A stretch of DNA of 64,000 bases from JACDER01 sp963842575 (lineage in GTDB: Bacteria; Actinomycetota; Thermoleophilia; Gaiellales; Gaiellaceae), in the NCBI GenBank assembly GCA_963842575.1, contig CAWJGS010000009.1:18692-82691 (forward strand), read 5' to 3'. Shown piece by piece: positions 34,202 to 41,726 of the stretch. The translations under genes and the position numbers were made by a program. Each line of letters opens with the position of its first letter. The stretch's first letter is position 1. Under the pieces are notes generated by a model. The model was not told the origin of the DNA, made no database searches, and worked only from the letters and a program-made list of their open reading frames with translations.

Positions 34202-35230
34202 TCAGTGCAGATAGATCGTGATGGTCTTCACGCCCCACTGATCTGCCTCCGCTTCGGTGGGAACCCATACGTCGATGCGGGCGCCGACGATGGCCGACCC
34301 CGTGTCGGCGGCGAACCCCTCGCCGTATCCGGGGATCGTCATGTGCGTTCCGAACGGGATGACGTTCGGGTCGACGGCCACGATCCCGTGGCCGACGGGC
34401 ACGCCCGTCGCCGTTGTGCCGGGAAGCGCGTAGGCCGTCGCCACGACAGTCAGCGCGCGGCCGTGGCCTTGAATGGGGGGTGACGGAGCCGCCGGGACGG
34501 TGGGCGCCGGAGTCGGCGCGATCGCCTGCTGGGCCGCGATCGTGCTCGAACGCTTGTCCGCGGCCTGAGCCTGTTGCTCGAGTGAGGAGATCTGGTGGTC
34601 GTTGAGCTGCCGTTGGCTCTGCAGGTCGGCCAGGTAGCTCTGCCGCTGCGAGCGGGCCGATTCGAGGTCGGCGGCCGCGGAGGACGCCTGCTGCTCCAGC
34701 GCCGCAAGCCGGTCCTCGCGGGCGGCGAGCGAGCTCGTCAGCCTGTTCAGCGAGGCGCGGGCGCGGCGGGCTTGGACGAGCAAGTACTTGTCCTGCCCGG
34801 CGACCGAGTGGAGACGATCGATGTTCGTGATCGCGTCGCCCAGCGACTGCGCTCCGAGGAAGATCGCAAGCGTGTCGGGCTTGCCCTGCTCGTAGATCCT
34901 GACGAGCCGCCGCCCGAGATTGCGCTGCGAAACGGCGACGACGCGGCGCACCTGTGTGAGCCGGCGCTGCACGGACGCCCGCTCAGCCGAGACCGTGTCC
35001 ACCTCGGCGCGCAGCGAGTCGACGCGTGCCTGCTGCTCGCGGAGCCGGCTCTCGAGCGCGTACAGGTCGATCAAGGCCGAATGAGACTGCTGCGCCAGGC
35101 TCGCGTTCTCCTGGCGGAGGCCACTGATCGTGCTCGGATCAGCCCCGACGGGAGCCGCCGCCGCGAAGACGGCGAAGGAGGCGGAAACCCCCGCGAGGAC
35201 GGCGAGTGGAGGCCGTCGAAACACGCGCAT
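34202..35230 (-). CDS. Secreted coiled-coil protein with 3D (Asp-Asp-Asp) domain
   Basis: The protein has 342 residues. Signal peptide at 8-30 (LAVLAGVSASFAVFAAAAPVGA), then a long coiled coil (about 37-230) of the PcsB type, then a Pro-rich linker and a C-terminal 3D domain: VVATAYALPGTTATG, HGIVAVDPNVIPFGTHMTI, FAADTGSAIVGARIDVWV. The 3D fold is shared with MltA-like and Rpf/YocH-type peptidoglycan enzymes and has a double-psi barrel with conserved Asp residues. A wall-remodelling or lytic role is inferred. It is divergent from the NlpC/P60 gene, which has a similar coiled coil. Confidence 0.9.
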   Translation of the reverse strand: MRVFRRPPLAVLAGVSASFAVFAAAAPVGADPSTISGLRQENASLAQQSHSALIDLYALESRLREQQARVDSLRAEVDTVSAERASVQRRLTQVRRVVAVSQRNLGRRLVRIYEQGKPDTLAIFLGAQSLGDAITNIDRLHSVAGQDKYLLVQARRARASLNRLTSSLAAREDRLAALEQQASSAAADLESARSQRQSYLADLQSQRQLNDHQISSLEQQAQAADKRSSTIAAQQAIAPTPAPTVPAAPSPPIQGHGRALTVVATAYALPGTTATGVPVGHGIVAVDPNVIPFGTHMTIPGYGEGFAADTGSAIVGARIDVWVPTEAEADQWGVKTITIYLH

Positions 35231-35231
35231 G

Positions 35232-35265
35232 GGGCGAAGACGCTAGCAATTGCAGGGACTTTGTG
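35232..35265. repeat. 34-nt direct repeat, copy A
   Basis: Copy A matches copy B (35391-35424) at 28 of 34 positions without gaps, including GGGCGAAGAC at one end and ACTTTGTG at the other. It lies immediately before the 3D-domain gene start. Read on the minus strand it contains TGCTAGCGT, a possible extended -10. Confidence 0.75.
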
Positions 35266-35390
35266 TTTCAAGGCAGGAGCTCCTGCACCATGCCCGGGCT
35301 TGCCTCTCCAACTGCTTGTGACAGTGCTCGCCTCATTGCGCTCGAACACCCACGAACGGGCCGGCCACTCAGGTAAGTAGTGATTGGATC
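35266..35390. promoter_or_regulatory. Spacer with perfect 14-bp palindrome
   Basis: Between the two 34-nt repeats lies GCAGGAGCTCCTGC (35273-35286), a perfect palindrome, and shorter ones (GCCCGGGC, GGCCGGCC). No gene is seen. If copy B is a promoter for the minus strand, this region would be a structured leader. Confidence 0.4.
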
Positions 35391-35424
35391 GGGCGAAGAC
35401 ACTACAAATTGCTCGAACTTTGTG
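35391..35424. repeat. 34-nt direct repeat, copy B
   Basis: Second copy of the element in the same orientation, 159 bases from copy A and 87 bases before the NlpC/P60 gene start. On the minus strand it contains TGTAGTGT at the place where copy A has TGCTAGCGT. Confidence 0.75.
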
Positions 35425-35472
35425 CGACCCTCGTTAAGTGAGGATTGCATCATTTTTGGCTCAATTAAGCGG

Positions 35473-35501
35473 TTGCGCTCATCCGGTAACCCTGCTAGGG
35501 T
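35473..35501 (+). promoter_or_regulatory. Candidate promoter of the NlpC/P60 gene
   Basis: TTGCGC (35473-35478) and TAGGGT (35496-35501) are 17 bases apart; TGC before TAGGGT makes an extended -10. The predicted start of transcription is within a few bases of the GTG at 35511, so the message may be leaderless. Confidence 0.5.
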
Positions 35502-35510
35502 GCCCAACTT

Positions 35511-36683
35511 GTGACGAACCGAGCCCTCCTCGGGCGCCCGCGGAAGCGGGTGACCGGAGGTCGTCATAGGTCGAAGGTACGGCTTGCGGCACTGCTGCTG
35601 ACGTCGTCGGCGGCGCTTCTGGTGAGTGCGGTGCCCGCCTTCGCAGACCCCTCCAGCATCTCCGCCAAAGAGGCGGAAGTGCAGAGCGTGCTCAACCAGA
35701 TCGACCAGCTCGACGGCAGCCTGGAGCGCGCGATCGAGGCCTACAACCTCGCAACCGACAAGCTCCACGCGATCGAGGGCGACTTGCAGACGAACCTGCG
35801 CGAGCTGCACATCGCCAAGGCAAACCTGGGCCGCTCGCAGAAGGCCCTCTCGAAGCGCCTGGTGAGCATCTACACCTCGGGCGACGACACGTCCTCGACT
35901 CTGGGGATCCTCCTCGGCGCCGGCACCATCGACGACATGCTGAGCCAGATCGAGACGGTGAACCGCGTCTCGAACCAGGATCTGCGCATCAACCGCCAGA
36001 TCATCGAGTTCAAGGGAGCGGTCAAGCAGCACCGGATCGAGCTGAGGAACGCAGAGGCGGAGGCGCAGTCGCTCGTCCAGGAGCGTTCCGACCAGAAGGC
36101 GTCGATTCAGTCGCAGCTTTCAGAGCGCCATCAGCTGGTCGCCTCCATCCGCAGCGACATCGAGCGGATGAAGCAGGAAGAGGCGCAGCGTCAAGCCGAG
36201 CTTGCACGCCAGGCGCGGGAGCGCGCCGCCGAAGCGGCCAACGCCCCGGCGCCGATCGTCTCCACCTCGTCGACTGCCGCACCGCCGGCTACCACTCCGA
36301 GCCCTGTCGCGCCTCCTTCGAGCGGGGGCGGGAACGGCACGCTGGTGTCGATCGCGATGCGCTACCTCGGGATCCCGTACGTCTACGCCGGCGACAGCCC
36401 GTCCGGCGGCTTCGACTGCTCCGGCTTCACGATGTACGTCTACGCGCAAATCGGCATCTCGCTCCCGCACAACGCGGCCATGCAGTTCGGGGAGGGGACA
36501 CCGGTCTCGCGCGACGCGCTCGAGCCCGGCGACCTCGTGTTCTTCTACGGGCTCGGCCACGTCGGGATGTACATCGGCGGCGGCAACTTCATCCACGCGC
36601 CGCACACCGGCGACGTGGTCAAGATCTCACCGCTTGCCGGGCACTACGACTCCGTCTTCGACGGAGCCCGCCGCTACACCTAA
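35511..36683 (+). CDS. Secreted NlpC/P60 peptidoglycan endopeptidase with coiled coil
   Basis: The protein has 390 residues. Signal peptide at about 22-45 (RLAALLLTSSAALLVSAVPAFA), coiled coil to about 245, Pro/Ser/Thr linker, then a C-terminal NlpC/P60 domain with catalytic Cys near 302 (GGFDCSGFTMYVY) and His in GHVGMYIGGGNFIHAPH. It resembles RipA/PcsB enzymes that cleave stem peptides between D-Glu and diaminopimelate during cell separation. The coiled coil probably keeps the enzyme inactive until it is recruited, as in the FtsEX-PcsB system. It ends overlapping the acyl-CoA synthetase gene by four bases. Confidence 0.93.
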   Translation: MTNRALLGRPRKRVTGGRHRSKVRLAALLLTSSAALLVSAVPAFADPSSISAKEAEVQSVLNQIDQLDGSLERAIEAYNLATDKLHAIEGDLQTNLRELHIAKANLGRSQKALSKRLVSIYTSGDDTSSTLGILLGAGTIDDMLSQIETVNRVSNQDLRINRQIIEFKGAVKQHRIELRNAEAEAQSLVQERSDQKASIQSQLSERHQLVASIRSDIERMKQEEAQRQAELARQARERAAEAANAPAPIVSTSSTAAPPATTPSPVAPPSSGGGNGTLVSIAMRYLGIPYVYAGDSPSGGFDCSGFTMYVYAQIGISLPHNAAMQFGEGTPVSRDALEPGDLVFFYGLGHVGMYIGGGNFIHAPHTGDVVKISPLAGHYDSVFDGARRYT

Positions 36684-38371
36684 GCCGCGTAGAGCCTCTC
36701 TATTTCGTCGGCGAAGTGCTGCTCGACGACCTTCCGCTTCAGCTTCATCGTCGGCGTAACCTCGCCCTCCTCGGCCGAGAAGTCCCGCGGGACGATCGCG
36801 AAGCGCTTGATCTGCTCGAAGCGTGAGCGGTTGCGGTTGACGTCGTCCACGGCGCGCTGCACGGCGGCGCGTGCATCCTCAGGCGAGACACCGTCCGCTT
36901 CGTCCTCGTCCAGTGCGACGAGCGCGACCACGTAGGGCCGGCGGTCGCCAACGACGAGCGCCTGCGAGACGAGGTTCGACGACTTGAGGGCATTCTCGAG
37001 GGCCTGCGGCGCGAGGTTCTTGCCGCCGGCGGTGACGATGATGTCCTTCTTGCGATCGGTGATGCGCAGGAAGCCATCCTCGTCGATCTCGCCGATGTCG
37101 CCCGAGTGCAGCCAGCCCTCGGCGTCGATTGCCGCGCGTGTGGCCTCCTCGTCGTTGTAGTAGCCGGCGAAGACGGTTTCGCTGCGGATCAAGATCTCGC
37201 CGTCCTCGGCTGTCTTCACCTCGAAGCCCGGGAGGATTCGACCCACGGTGCCGAACTTGACGCGGCCCGGGAGATTGACCGCGCAGGCGGTAGTGCACTC
37301 GGAAAGGCCGTAGCCCTCGAGGATGAGGATGTCGAGCGTCAGGAAGAACTCGGCGATCTCGGGTGCAAGCGGGGCTCCGCCCGAGATGGCCACGCGCAGG
37401 CGCCCGCCCAGCTTCTCCTTCACCTTCGAGTAGACGAGCCTGTCGGCGATCCTGTGCTTGCGCGCCAGTCCCGCGGGTAGCGGCTCGTCGCGCAGCCTGT
37501 ACGGCATCGCTTCGCGGCCGACGTTCAACGCCCAGTCGAGCAGGCGCCGGCGGAGCCCCTTGGCCGAGTCGAACTGGCCCTGGATCCTCGTGTGCACCTT
37601 CTCGTACAGGCGCGGCACGCTCGGCAGGACCGTCGGCCGCACCTTCGGCAGCGCGTCGGCGGTCGCGTACGGGTCGGAGAGGAACGCGGTCGTGTACCCC
37701 TCGTACGCACCGAGCAGGACGAGGAGGCGCCCGTAGTTGTGCGCCAACGGGAGGTACAGGAGGAGGAGATCCTGGTCGAGGGTGAACTCCTCGAGCGTGT
37801 CGATCGTCGCCGCCATCTCGAAGTAGTTCCGGTGGCGGATCATGCAGGCCTTGGGCGCGCCGGTCGTCCCGGACGTATAGATGAAGGTGTAGAGGTCGTC
37901 CTCGCCGATCTGGCTCTCCGCCTGGGCGAGCGCGTCCGGGTGCTGCTCGCGGTAGGCGCGTCCGCGCTCCTCGAGCTCCTCCAGTGCCTCCAGTGAGAGG
38001 ACGTGCGGGAGGGCGGGGACGAGCGAACGGCGCTCCTCGTCGACGAAGACGCCGCTCGCCTCGACGAGGCCGAGCATGTAGGCACAGTCACCGGCGGAGC
38101 TGGTCGGGTAGATCGGCGCGGTGACGGCGCCGATCCGGGCGAGAGCGAAATCGGCGAGCGCCCATTCGAGCCGTGTCGCGGCCATGATCCCGATGACGTC
38201 CCCCTTCTTGATCCCGAGCGCGAGGAGCCCGAACGCGACGTCCTCGACGCGGCGCGACGCCTCCTCCCATGAGACCTCGCGCCAGCCGTCCTCCTCCTCC
38301 GCCAGGTACGCGGGCGCGGTTCGATTCGCGGCGAGCGCCTTCTGCCAGAGCGCGGGGATAGTGCGTTGCAT
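36680..38371 (-). CDS. Long-chain acyl-CoA synthetase (AMP-forming)
   Basis: The protein has 563 residues. ANL-family motifs: YTSGTTGAPKACMIRHRN (A3), GYGLSECTTACAVN (A5), WLHSGDIGEIDEDGFLRITDRKKDIIVTAGGKN (A7-A8), and the terminal catalytic Lys in TPTMKLKRKVVEQHF. It forms acyl-AMP and then acyl-CoA, feeding fatty acids into beta-oxidation or lipid synthesis. This type (FadD15-like) is common in actinobacteria. It diverges from the Ku gene. Confidence 0.93.
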   Translation of the reverse strand: MQRTIPALWQKALAANRTAPAYLAEEEDGWREVSWEEASRRVEDVAFGLLALGIKKGDVIGIMAATRLEWALADFALARIGAVTAPIYPTSSAGDCAYMLGLVEASGVFVDEERRSLVPALPHVLSLEALEELEERGRAYREQHPDALAQAESQIGEDDLYTFIYTSGTTGAPKACMIRHRNYFEMAATIDTLEEFTLDQDLLLLYLPLAHNYGRLLVLLGAYEGYTTAFLSDPYATADALPKVRPTVLPSVPRLYEKVHTRIQGQFDSAKGLRRRLLDWALNVGREAMPYRLRDEPLPAGLARKHRIADRLVYSKVKEKLGGRLRVAISGGAPLAPEIAEFFLTLDILILEGYGLSECTTACAVNLPGRVKFGTVGRILPGFEVKTAEDGEILIRSETVFAGYYNDEEATRAAIDAEGWLHSGDIGEIDEDGFLRITDRKKDIIVTAGGKNLAPQALENALKSSNLVSQALVVGDRRPYVVALVALDEDEADGVSPEDARAAVQRAVDDVNRNRSRFEQIKRFAIVPRDFSAEEGEVTPTMKLKRKVVEQHFADEIERLYAA

Positions 38372-38447
38372 ACGGGAAACTCTACGAGGAAGGGAAGGGC
38401 TGGTCTAGCGAGAAAGCTTCCGGTCCCCAACTAGACTGGAAGTCGGA

Positions 38448-39302
38448 ATGCGCACTATCTGGAACGGATCGATCAGCTTCGGGCTGGTCAACATCCCGAT
38501 CGGCCTCGCGGTTGCGACGCAGCGGACGGACGTCTCGTTCCGGACGCTCCATCGCGAGTGCAAGACGCCGATCAAGCAGAAGCGCTACTGCCCCGTGCAC
38601 GAGCGGGACGTCGGCCCGGACGAAGTCGTCAAGGGCTGGGAGTTCGTGAAGGGTGAGTACGTGATAGTCGAGGAAGACGATCTCGAGGCGGTCGCGCTGC
38701 AGCGTTCGAACTCGATCGAGATCCTCCGCTTCGTGCAGCTCGAGGAGGTCGACCCGGTCTTCTTCGACCGCACGTACTACCTCGCGCCGGCGGACGCCGA
38801 GGCCCAGCGCCGCCCCTACGTCCTCCTGCTGCGCGCGATGGAGGACACCGGGATGGCCGCGATCGGCAAGTTCGTCCTCTGGGGGAAGGAGAACCTCTGC
38901 CTGATCCGCCCGCAGGGCAACAGCCTCGCGCTCGAGACGCTGTTCTTCGCCGAGGACGTACGCGCCAAGCGAGACATCGAGGACGCCGTGGCCGAGAGCG
39001 ACGTCAAGGATGCCGAGCTCGATCTCGCGCGCCAGGTGATCGAGAGCATCTCGGGCGAGTTCGAGCCCGAGGAGTTCCGCAACGAGTACCGCGACGAACT
39101 CCGGCAGATGCTCGAGGCGAAGCTGGCCGGGCAGGAGATCGCGAAGCCGGAGCCTGCCCCGGAGACGCCGGTGATCGACCTGATGGAGGCGCTAAAAGCG
39201 AGCGTCGCCGAGACGAAGAAGCAGCCGGCCGCAAAGAAGGAGAAAGCGGCCGCGTCAGCGGGGCCGAAGCGCCGGCGAGCGCCGGCGCGTAAGTCTGCCT
39301 AG
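38448..39302 (+). CDS. ku: Non-homologous end-joining protein Ku
   Basis: The protein has 284 residues. MRTIWNGSISFGLVNIPIGL, FRTLHRECKTPIKQKRYCPVHERDV, and RTYYLAPADAEAQRRPYVLL are bacterial Ku, which forms a ring homodimer on DNA ends and recruits LigD. The C-terminal 35 residues are Lys/Ala-rich (KKQPAAKKEKAAASAGPKRRRAPARKSA), a DNA-binding tail seen in other bacterial Ku proteins. No ligD is in the window. Confidence 0.95.
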   Translation: MRTIWNGSISFGLVNIPIGLAVATQRTDVSFRTLHRECKTPIKQKRYCPVHERDVGPDEVVKGWEFVKGEYVIVEEDDLEAVALQRSNSIEILRFVQLEEVDPVFFDRTYYLAPADAEAQRRPYVLLLRAMEDTGMAAIGKFVLWGKENLCLIRPQGNSLALETLFFAEDVRAKRDIEDAVAESDVKDAELDLARQVIESISGEFEPEEFRNEYRDELRQMLEAKLAGQEIAKPEPAPETPVIDLMEALKASVAETKKQPAAKKEKAAASAGPKRRRAPARKSA

Positions 39303-39481
39303 CTCGCTGCGGGCTGCGGCGAGGTGCTGTTGATGGCGAAGTCGCGCTGGGCCTGGAACAGCGTCTTGTCGATCTTCCCGTGATAGATCGGCACGCCTTC
39401 GTCGTAACAGAACTGGATCACTTCGTTCCGGTCGATCCCAAGCTCCTTCGACAGCTCCTCGGGCGTCAGATGGTTCGCCAC
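39299..39481 (-). CDS. Small DNA-binding-like protein
   Basis: GTG 39481 gives 60 residues: ANHLTPEELSKELGIDRNEVIQFCYDEGVPIYHGKIDKTLFQAQRDF. The LTPEELSKELGIDRNEVIQFCYDEGVP part reads like a helix-turn-helix of the MerR/excisionase type. An upstream in-frame ATG at 39517 directly abuts a terminator, so the GTG with its GGGAGA Shine-Dalgarno is preferred. Overlaps the 3' end of ku by four bases (convergent). Function unknown. Confidence 0.7.
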   Translation of the reverse strand: MANHLTPEELSKELGIDRNEVIQFCYDEGVPIYHGKIDKTLFQAQRDFAINSTSPQPAAS

Positions 39482-39518
39482 AGTCGTCTCCCTTCCGGTC
39501 TGGCTGATCTCGGACATG

Positions 39519-39550
39519 AAAAAGCCCGCCTGCGCGTGGCGCAAACGGGC
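39519..39550 (-). terminator. Rho-independent terminator or attenuator
   Basis: On the minus strand GCCCG-TT-TGCGC-CAC-GCGCA-GG-CGGGC is followed by TTTTTC. It lies downstream of ssb and 38 bases before the GTG of the 60-residue gene. It may end the ssb transcript or attenuate the small gene. Confidence 0.75.
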
Positions 39551-39740
39551 ACCGTTGCCGGTTCGAGTGTCGCGGCGGGAATCAAAGGACCCGCTGACCT
39601 CCTGCAATCATCTGCCCGTCATCATACTCCCGGGACCTGAGGGCACGCAACGGGATATACCCTCTGCCGGACACGGGCGATGGGGCTCGCCCTCAACCGC
39701 CGGCCCGGCTGATGGCTCCTACCGACGCGAAGGAGTCGCC

Positions 39741-39815
39741 ATGCCGATCGCGTCCGCCAGCGTCGCCGCGGGCATCGGCGGCATCTATCTGGGCCTGTTC
39801 CTCGTCAGGAGGTAG
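39741..39815 (+). CDS. Possible 24-residue membrane peptide
   Basis: ATG 39741 follows GAAGGAG by 6 bases and encodes MPIASASVAAGIGGIYLGLFLVRR, a single hydrophobic helix ending in two Arg. Clear Shine-Dalgarno spacing supports it; homology is unknown. It lies on the opposite strand from ssb, ending 4 bases from the ssb stop. Confidence 0.4.
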   Translation: MPIASASVAAGIGGIYLGLFLVRR

Positions 39816-39819
39816 CACC

Positions 39820-40173
39820 TCACACGGTGGCCGCCTCGAACGGGATGTCCGCCTCCGCCCCCTCACGCGCGGGCGGCGAGAGGAATTCCACAGAGCGCGC
39901 GACGATCTCCACCGCGGTGCGCTTCTTGCCGTCTTCGTCTTCCCACGAGCTCGTACGCAGCCGCCCTTCGACCGCGACGCGCCGGCCCTTGGCCAGGAAC
40001 TGTGCGCAGACCTCCGCCTGCCTGTTCCAGGCCGTGATGCGGACGAAGTCCGCGTCACTGTCCGCGGCGGGCCGGTCGACCGCGAGCAGGAAGTTGGCCA
40101 CCTTCTTGTCGTCTCCAACGTCGCGCACCTCGACGTCGGTGGCGAGGTTTCCGATCAGCGTGACTGAGTTCAC
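39820..40173 (-). CDS. ssb: Single-stranded DNA-binding protein
   Basis: GTG 40173 gives NSVTLIGNLATDVEVRDVGDDKKVANFLLAVDRPA; GGAGGAGAC is just upstream. The protein has 117 residues; an earlier in-frame start at 40197 is possible. FVRITAWNRQAEVCAQFLAKGRRVAVEGRLRTSSWEDEDGKKR is the OB-fold ssDNA-binding core. The usual acidic C-terminal tail ending DIPF is only partly present (GAEADIPFEAATV), so this may be a second, non-replicative SSB. The replicative ssb is normally between rpsF and rpsR. Confidence 0.9.
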   Translation of the reverse strand: MNSVTLIGNLATDVEVRDVGDDKKVANFLLAVDRPAADSDADFVRITAWNRQAEVCAQFLAKGRRVAVEGRLRTSSWEDEDGKKRTAVEIVARSVEFLSPPAREGAEADIPFEAATV

Positions 40174-40197
40174 GTCTCCTCCTTCGTTGTCATGCAA

Positions 40198-40397
40198 GAC
40201 AACGTAGCGGAGAAACTGTGACGCAAATCCATCAGCTAGGCGCCGGAAGCGTTACCCCGGCGCCACGTAGGGCGGAGCCGGGCTTTGCCCGAGCGCAGCC
40301 CAAGCGTGAGCAATGAACAACGGATAGGGGGCAAGGGGCGAAGCCCCAAAAAGAAGGAGGGGGCTCGCGGGGGAACCATGGGTTCCCCCGCGTTGAA
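40198..40397. other. Hairpin-rich spacer between ssb and tRNA-Pro
   Basis: No gene is seen. GCGGGGGAACC-ATG-GGTTCCCCCGC (40367-40391) is an 11-bp perfect stem just downstream of the tRNA on its strand, and GGGGC-GAA-GCCCC forms a second. The first probably serves tRNA 3' processing or termination. Confidence 0.6.
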
Positions 40398-40471
40398 TCG
40401 GGGTGCCCAGATTTGAACTGGGGACCTCTCCGACCCGAACGGAGCGCGCTACCAGGCTGCGCCACACCCCG
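40398..40471 (-). tRNA. tRNA-Pro (anticodon CGG)
   Basis: Read on the minus strand, a 74-nt cloverleaf folds: acceptor CGGGGTG/CACCCCG, D arm GCGC-AGCCTGGTA-GCGC, anticodon stem CTCCG/CGGAG with loop TTCGGGT (anticodon CGG at 40435-40437), and T arm CCCAGTTCAAATCTGGG. The 3' CCA is not encoded. It reads CCG codons, frequent in this GC-rich genome. Confidence 0.95.
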
Positions 40472-40490
40472 ACTCGCGAAGGTTAGCGAG

Positions 40491-41708
40491 TCAGTCGATC
40501 TCCTTCAGCCAGGGCCGTGTCAGCACGACGGCGAACATCGCGGCGGAGATGAGCGCCCCGCCGGCGATGATCGTCCCCGGCGCGGCGAGGCCGGAGATAC
40601 TCGCTGCAACGGCGAGCCCGACCGGCATCAGACCGAACGAGCCGAAGAAATCGAGGCTGACGACCCGAGAGAGGAGGTTGGTGGGGACGAGCTCCATCAG
40701 CATCGTCTCCCAGATCGCCACGCCGAACCCGATGCAGAAGCCGCGGATGACTGCGAAGAGGCAGGCGAGGCCGAACCAGGGGGATAACGCGACGCCGGCG
40801 ATGGCGACGCTGTTTATGAGCCAGACGACGTACGAGATGATCCCGCGGCGGTGCCTTGGCTGAATCTGGCCGAAGGCGAGTGTGCCCGCAACCGTGCCGA
40901 CGCCCAGCAGCGAGGTCAGCAGCCCGTATGCGCCCACGCCCCGCCCGAAGTGCTGCTGGATGAGCTTCGGCAGCAGGACCTGCTGCGGCGCGAACTGAAG
41001 CATCAGGACGACGGAGAAGAGCGTGATCGTCACCCAGAGCCACGGCACTCCCGCGACGTAGCGGACGCCGGACCAGATCTCCCGCACCGTCCCCTCTCCC
41101 GCCGCGGCTTCGACCGCCCGCGGGCGCGTGAACCAGAGCAGTCCGGCCGAGACCAGAAACGACGCGGCGTCGACGGCGAACACGACAGCCGAGCCGGCCA
41201 CTCCGTAGAGCCCGGCCGCGAACGCGGGCCCGACGAGCAGGCTGCTCCAGCGCGCGACCCCGATCAGGCTGTTCGCCGACGGGATCGCGCCGGGCTCGAC
41301 GACCAGCGGAACCATGCCGCCGAATGCCGGGTAGAAGAGCCCGTCGCCGAGCCCCATCAGGGTCGAAAGAACGATGATGAGCGTGAAGGTGAGGTGGCCC
41401 GACGCGTCGATCGCGGCCAGCGCACCGACCGCGACGAAGCGGGCGAGGTCGGAGGCGATCATCATCTTGCGGCGCGAGATGCGGTCGGCGAGCGCCCCGC
41501 CGATCAGCAGCGTCGTGAGCAGTGCGGTCGCCTGGCAGAAGAGGACGATCCCGAAGCGGCCGGCGCCGACCAGCGTGAACGTCCTCCAGCCGAGCGCGGT
41601 CAGGAAGGCTGCGTCGCCGATCAGCGAGACCGTCTGCCCGGCGAAGAGCAGCCGGAAGTCCCGGTAGCGAAGGGCGTGGAATATGCGGACGCGGCGTCTC
41701 CCCTCCAC
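40491..41708 (-). CDS. Major facilitator superfamily transporter
   Basis: GTG 41708 gives a 405-residue protein beginning EGRRRVRIFHALRYRDFRLLFAGQTVSLIGD, typical of MFS_3/enterobactin-exporter-like (MFS DHA3) carriers. About 12 hydrophobic helices follow, with GGALADRISRRKMMIASDLAR as the loop 2-3 motif. Drug or siderophore efflux is common in the family; the substrate here is unknown. Divergent from the nitrilase gene with only an 18-base gap. Confidence 0.9.
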   Translation of the reverse strand: MEGRRRVRIFHALRYRDFRLLFAGQTVSLIGDAAFLTALGWRTFTLVGAGRFGIVLFCQATALLTTLLIGGALADRISRRKMMIASDLARFVAVGALAAIDASGHLTFTLIIVLSTLMGLGDGLFYPAFGGMVPLVVEPGAIPSANSLIGVARWSSLLVGPAFAAGLYGVAGSAVVFAVDAASFLVSAGLLWFTRPRAVEAAAGEGTVREIWSGVRYVAGVPWLWVTITLFSVVLMLQFAPQQVLLPKLIQQHFGRGVGAYGLLTSLLGVGTVAGTLAFGQIQPRHRRGIISYVVWLINSVAIAGVALSPWFGLACLFAVIRGFCIGFGVAIWETMLMELVPTNLLSRVVSLDFFGSFGLMPVGLAVAASISGLAAPGTIIAGGALISAAMFAVVLTRPWLKEID

Positions 41709-41726
41709 GGGGCTATCCTCGCCTCG

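Noticed and set aside
35231..35510. c-di-AMP (ydaO) riboswitch before the NlpC/P60 gene
   Set aside because: Wall-hydrolase genes in actinobacteria often have one, but none of its conserved segments are seen here and the transcript appears leaderless.
39551..39580. Possible tRNA T-arm (GGTTCGAGT) near the small-gene terminator
   Set aside because: The flanking bases do not pair to form a T stem and no acceptor stem is present.
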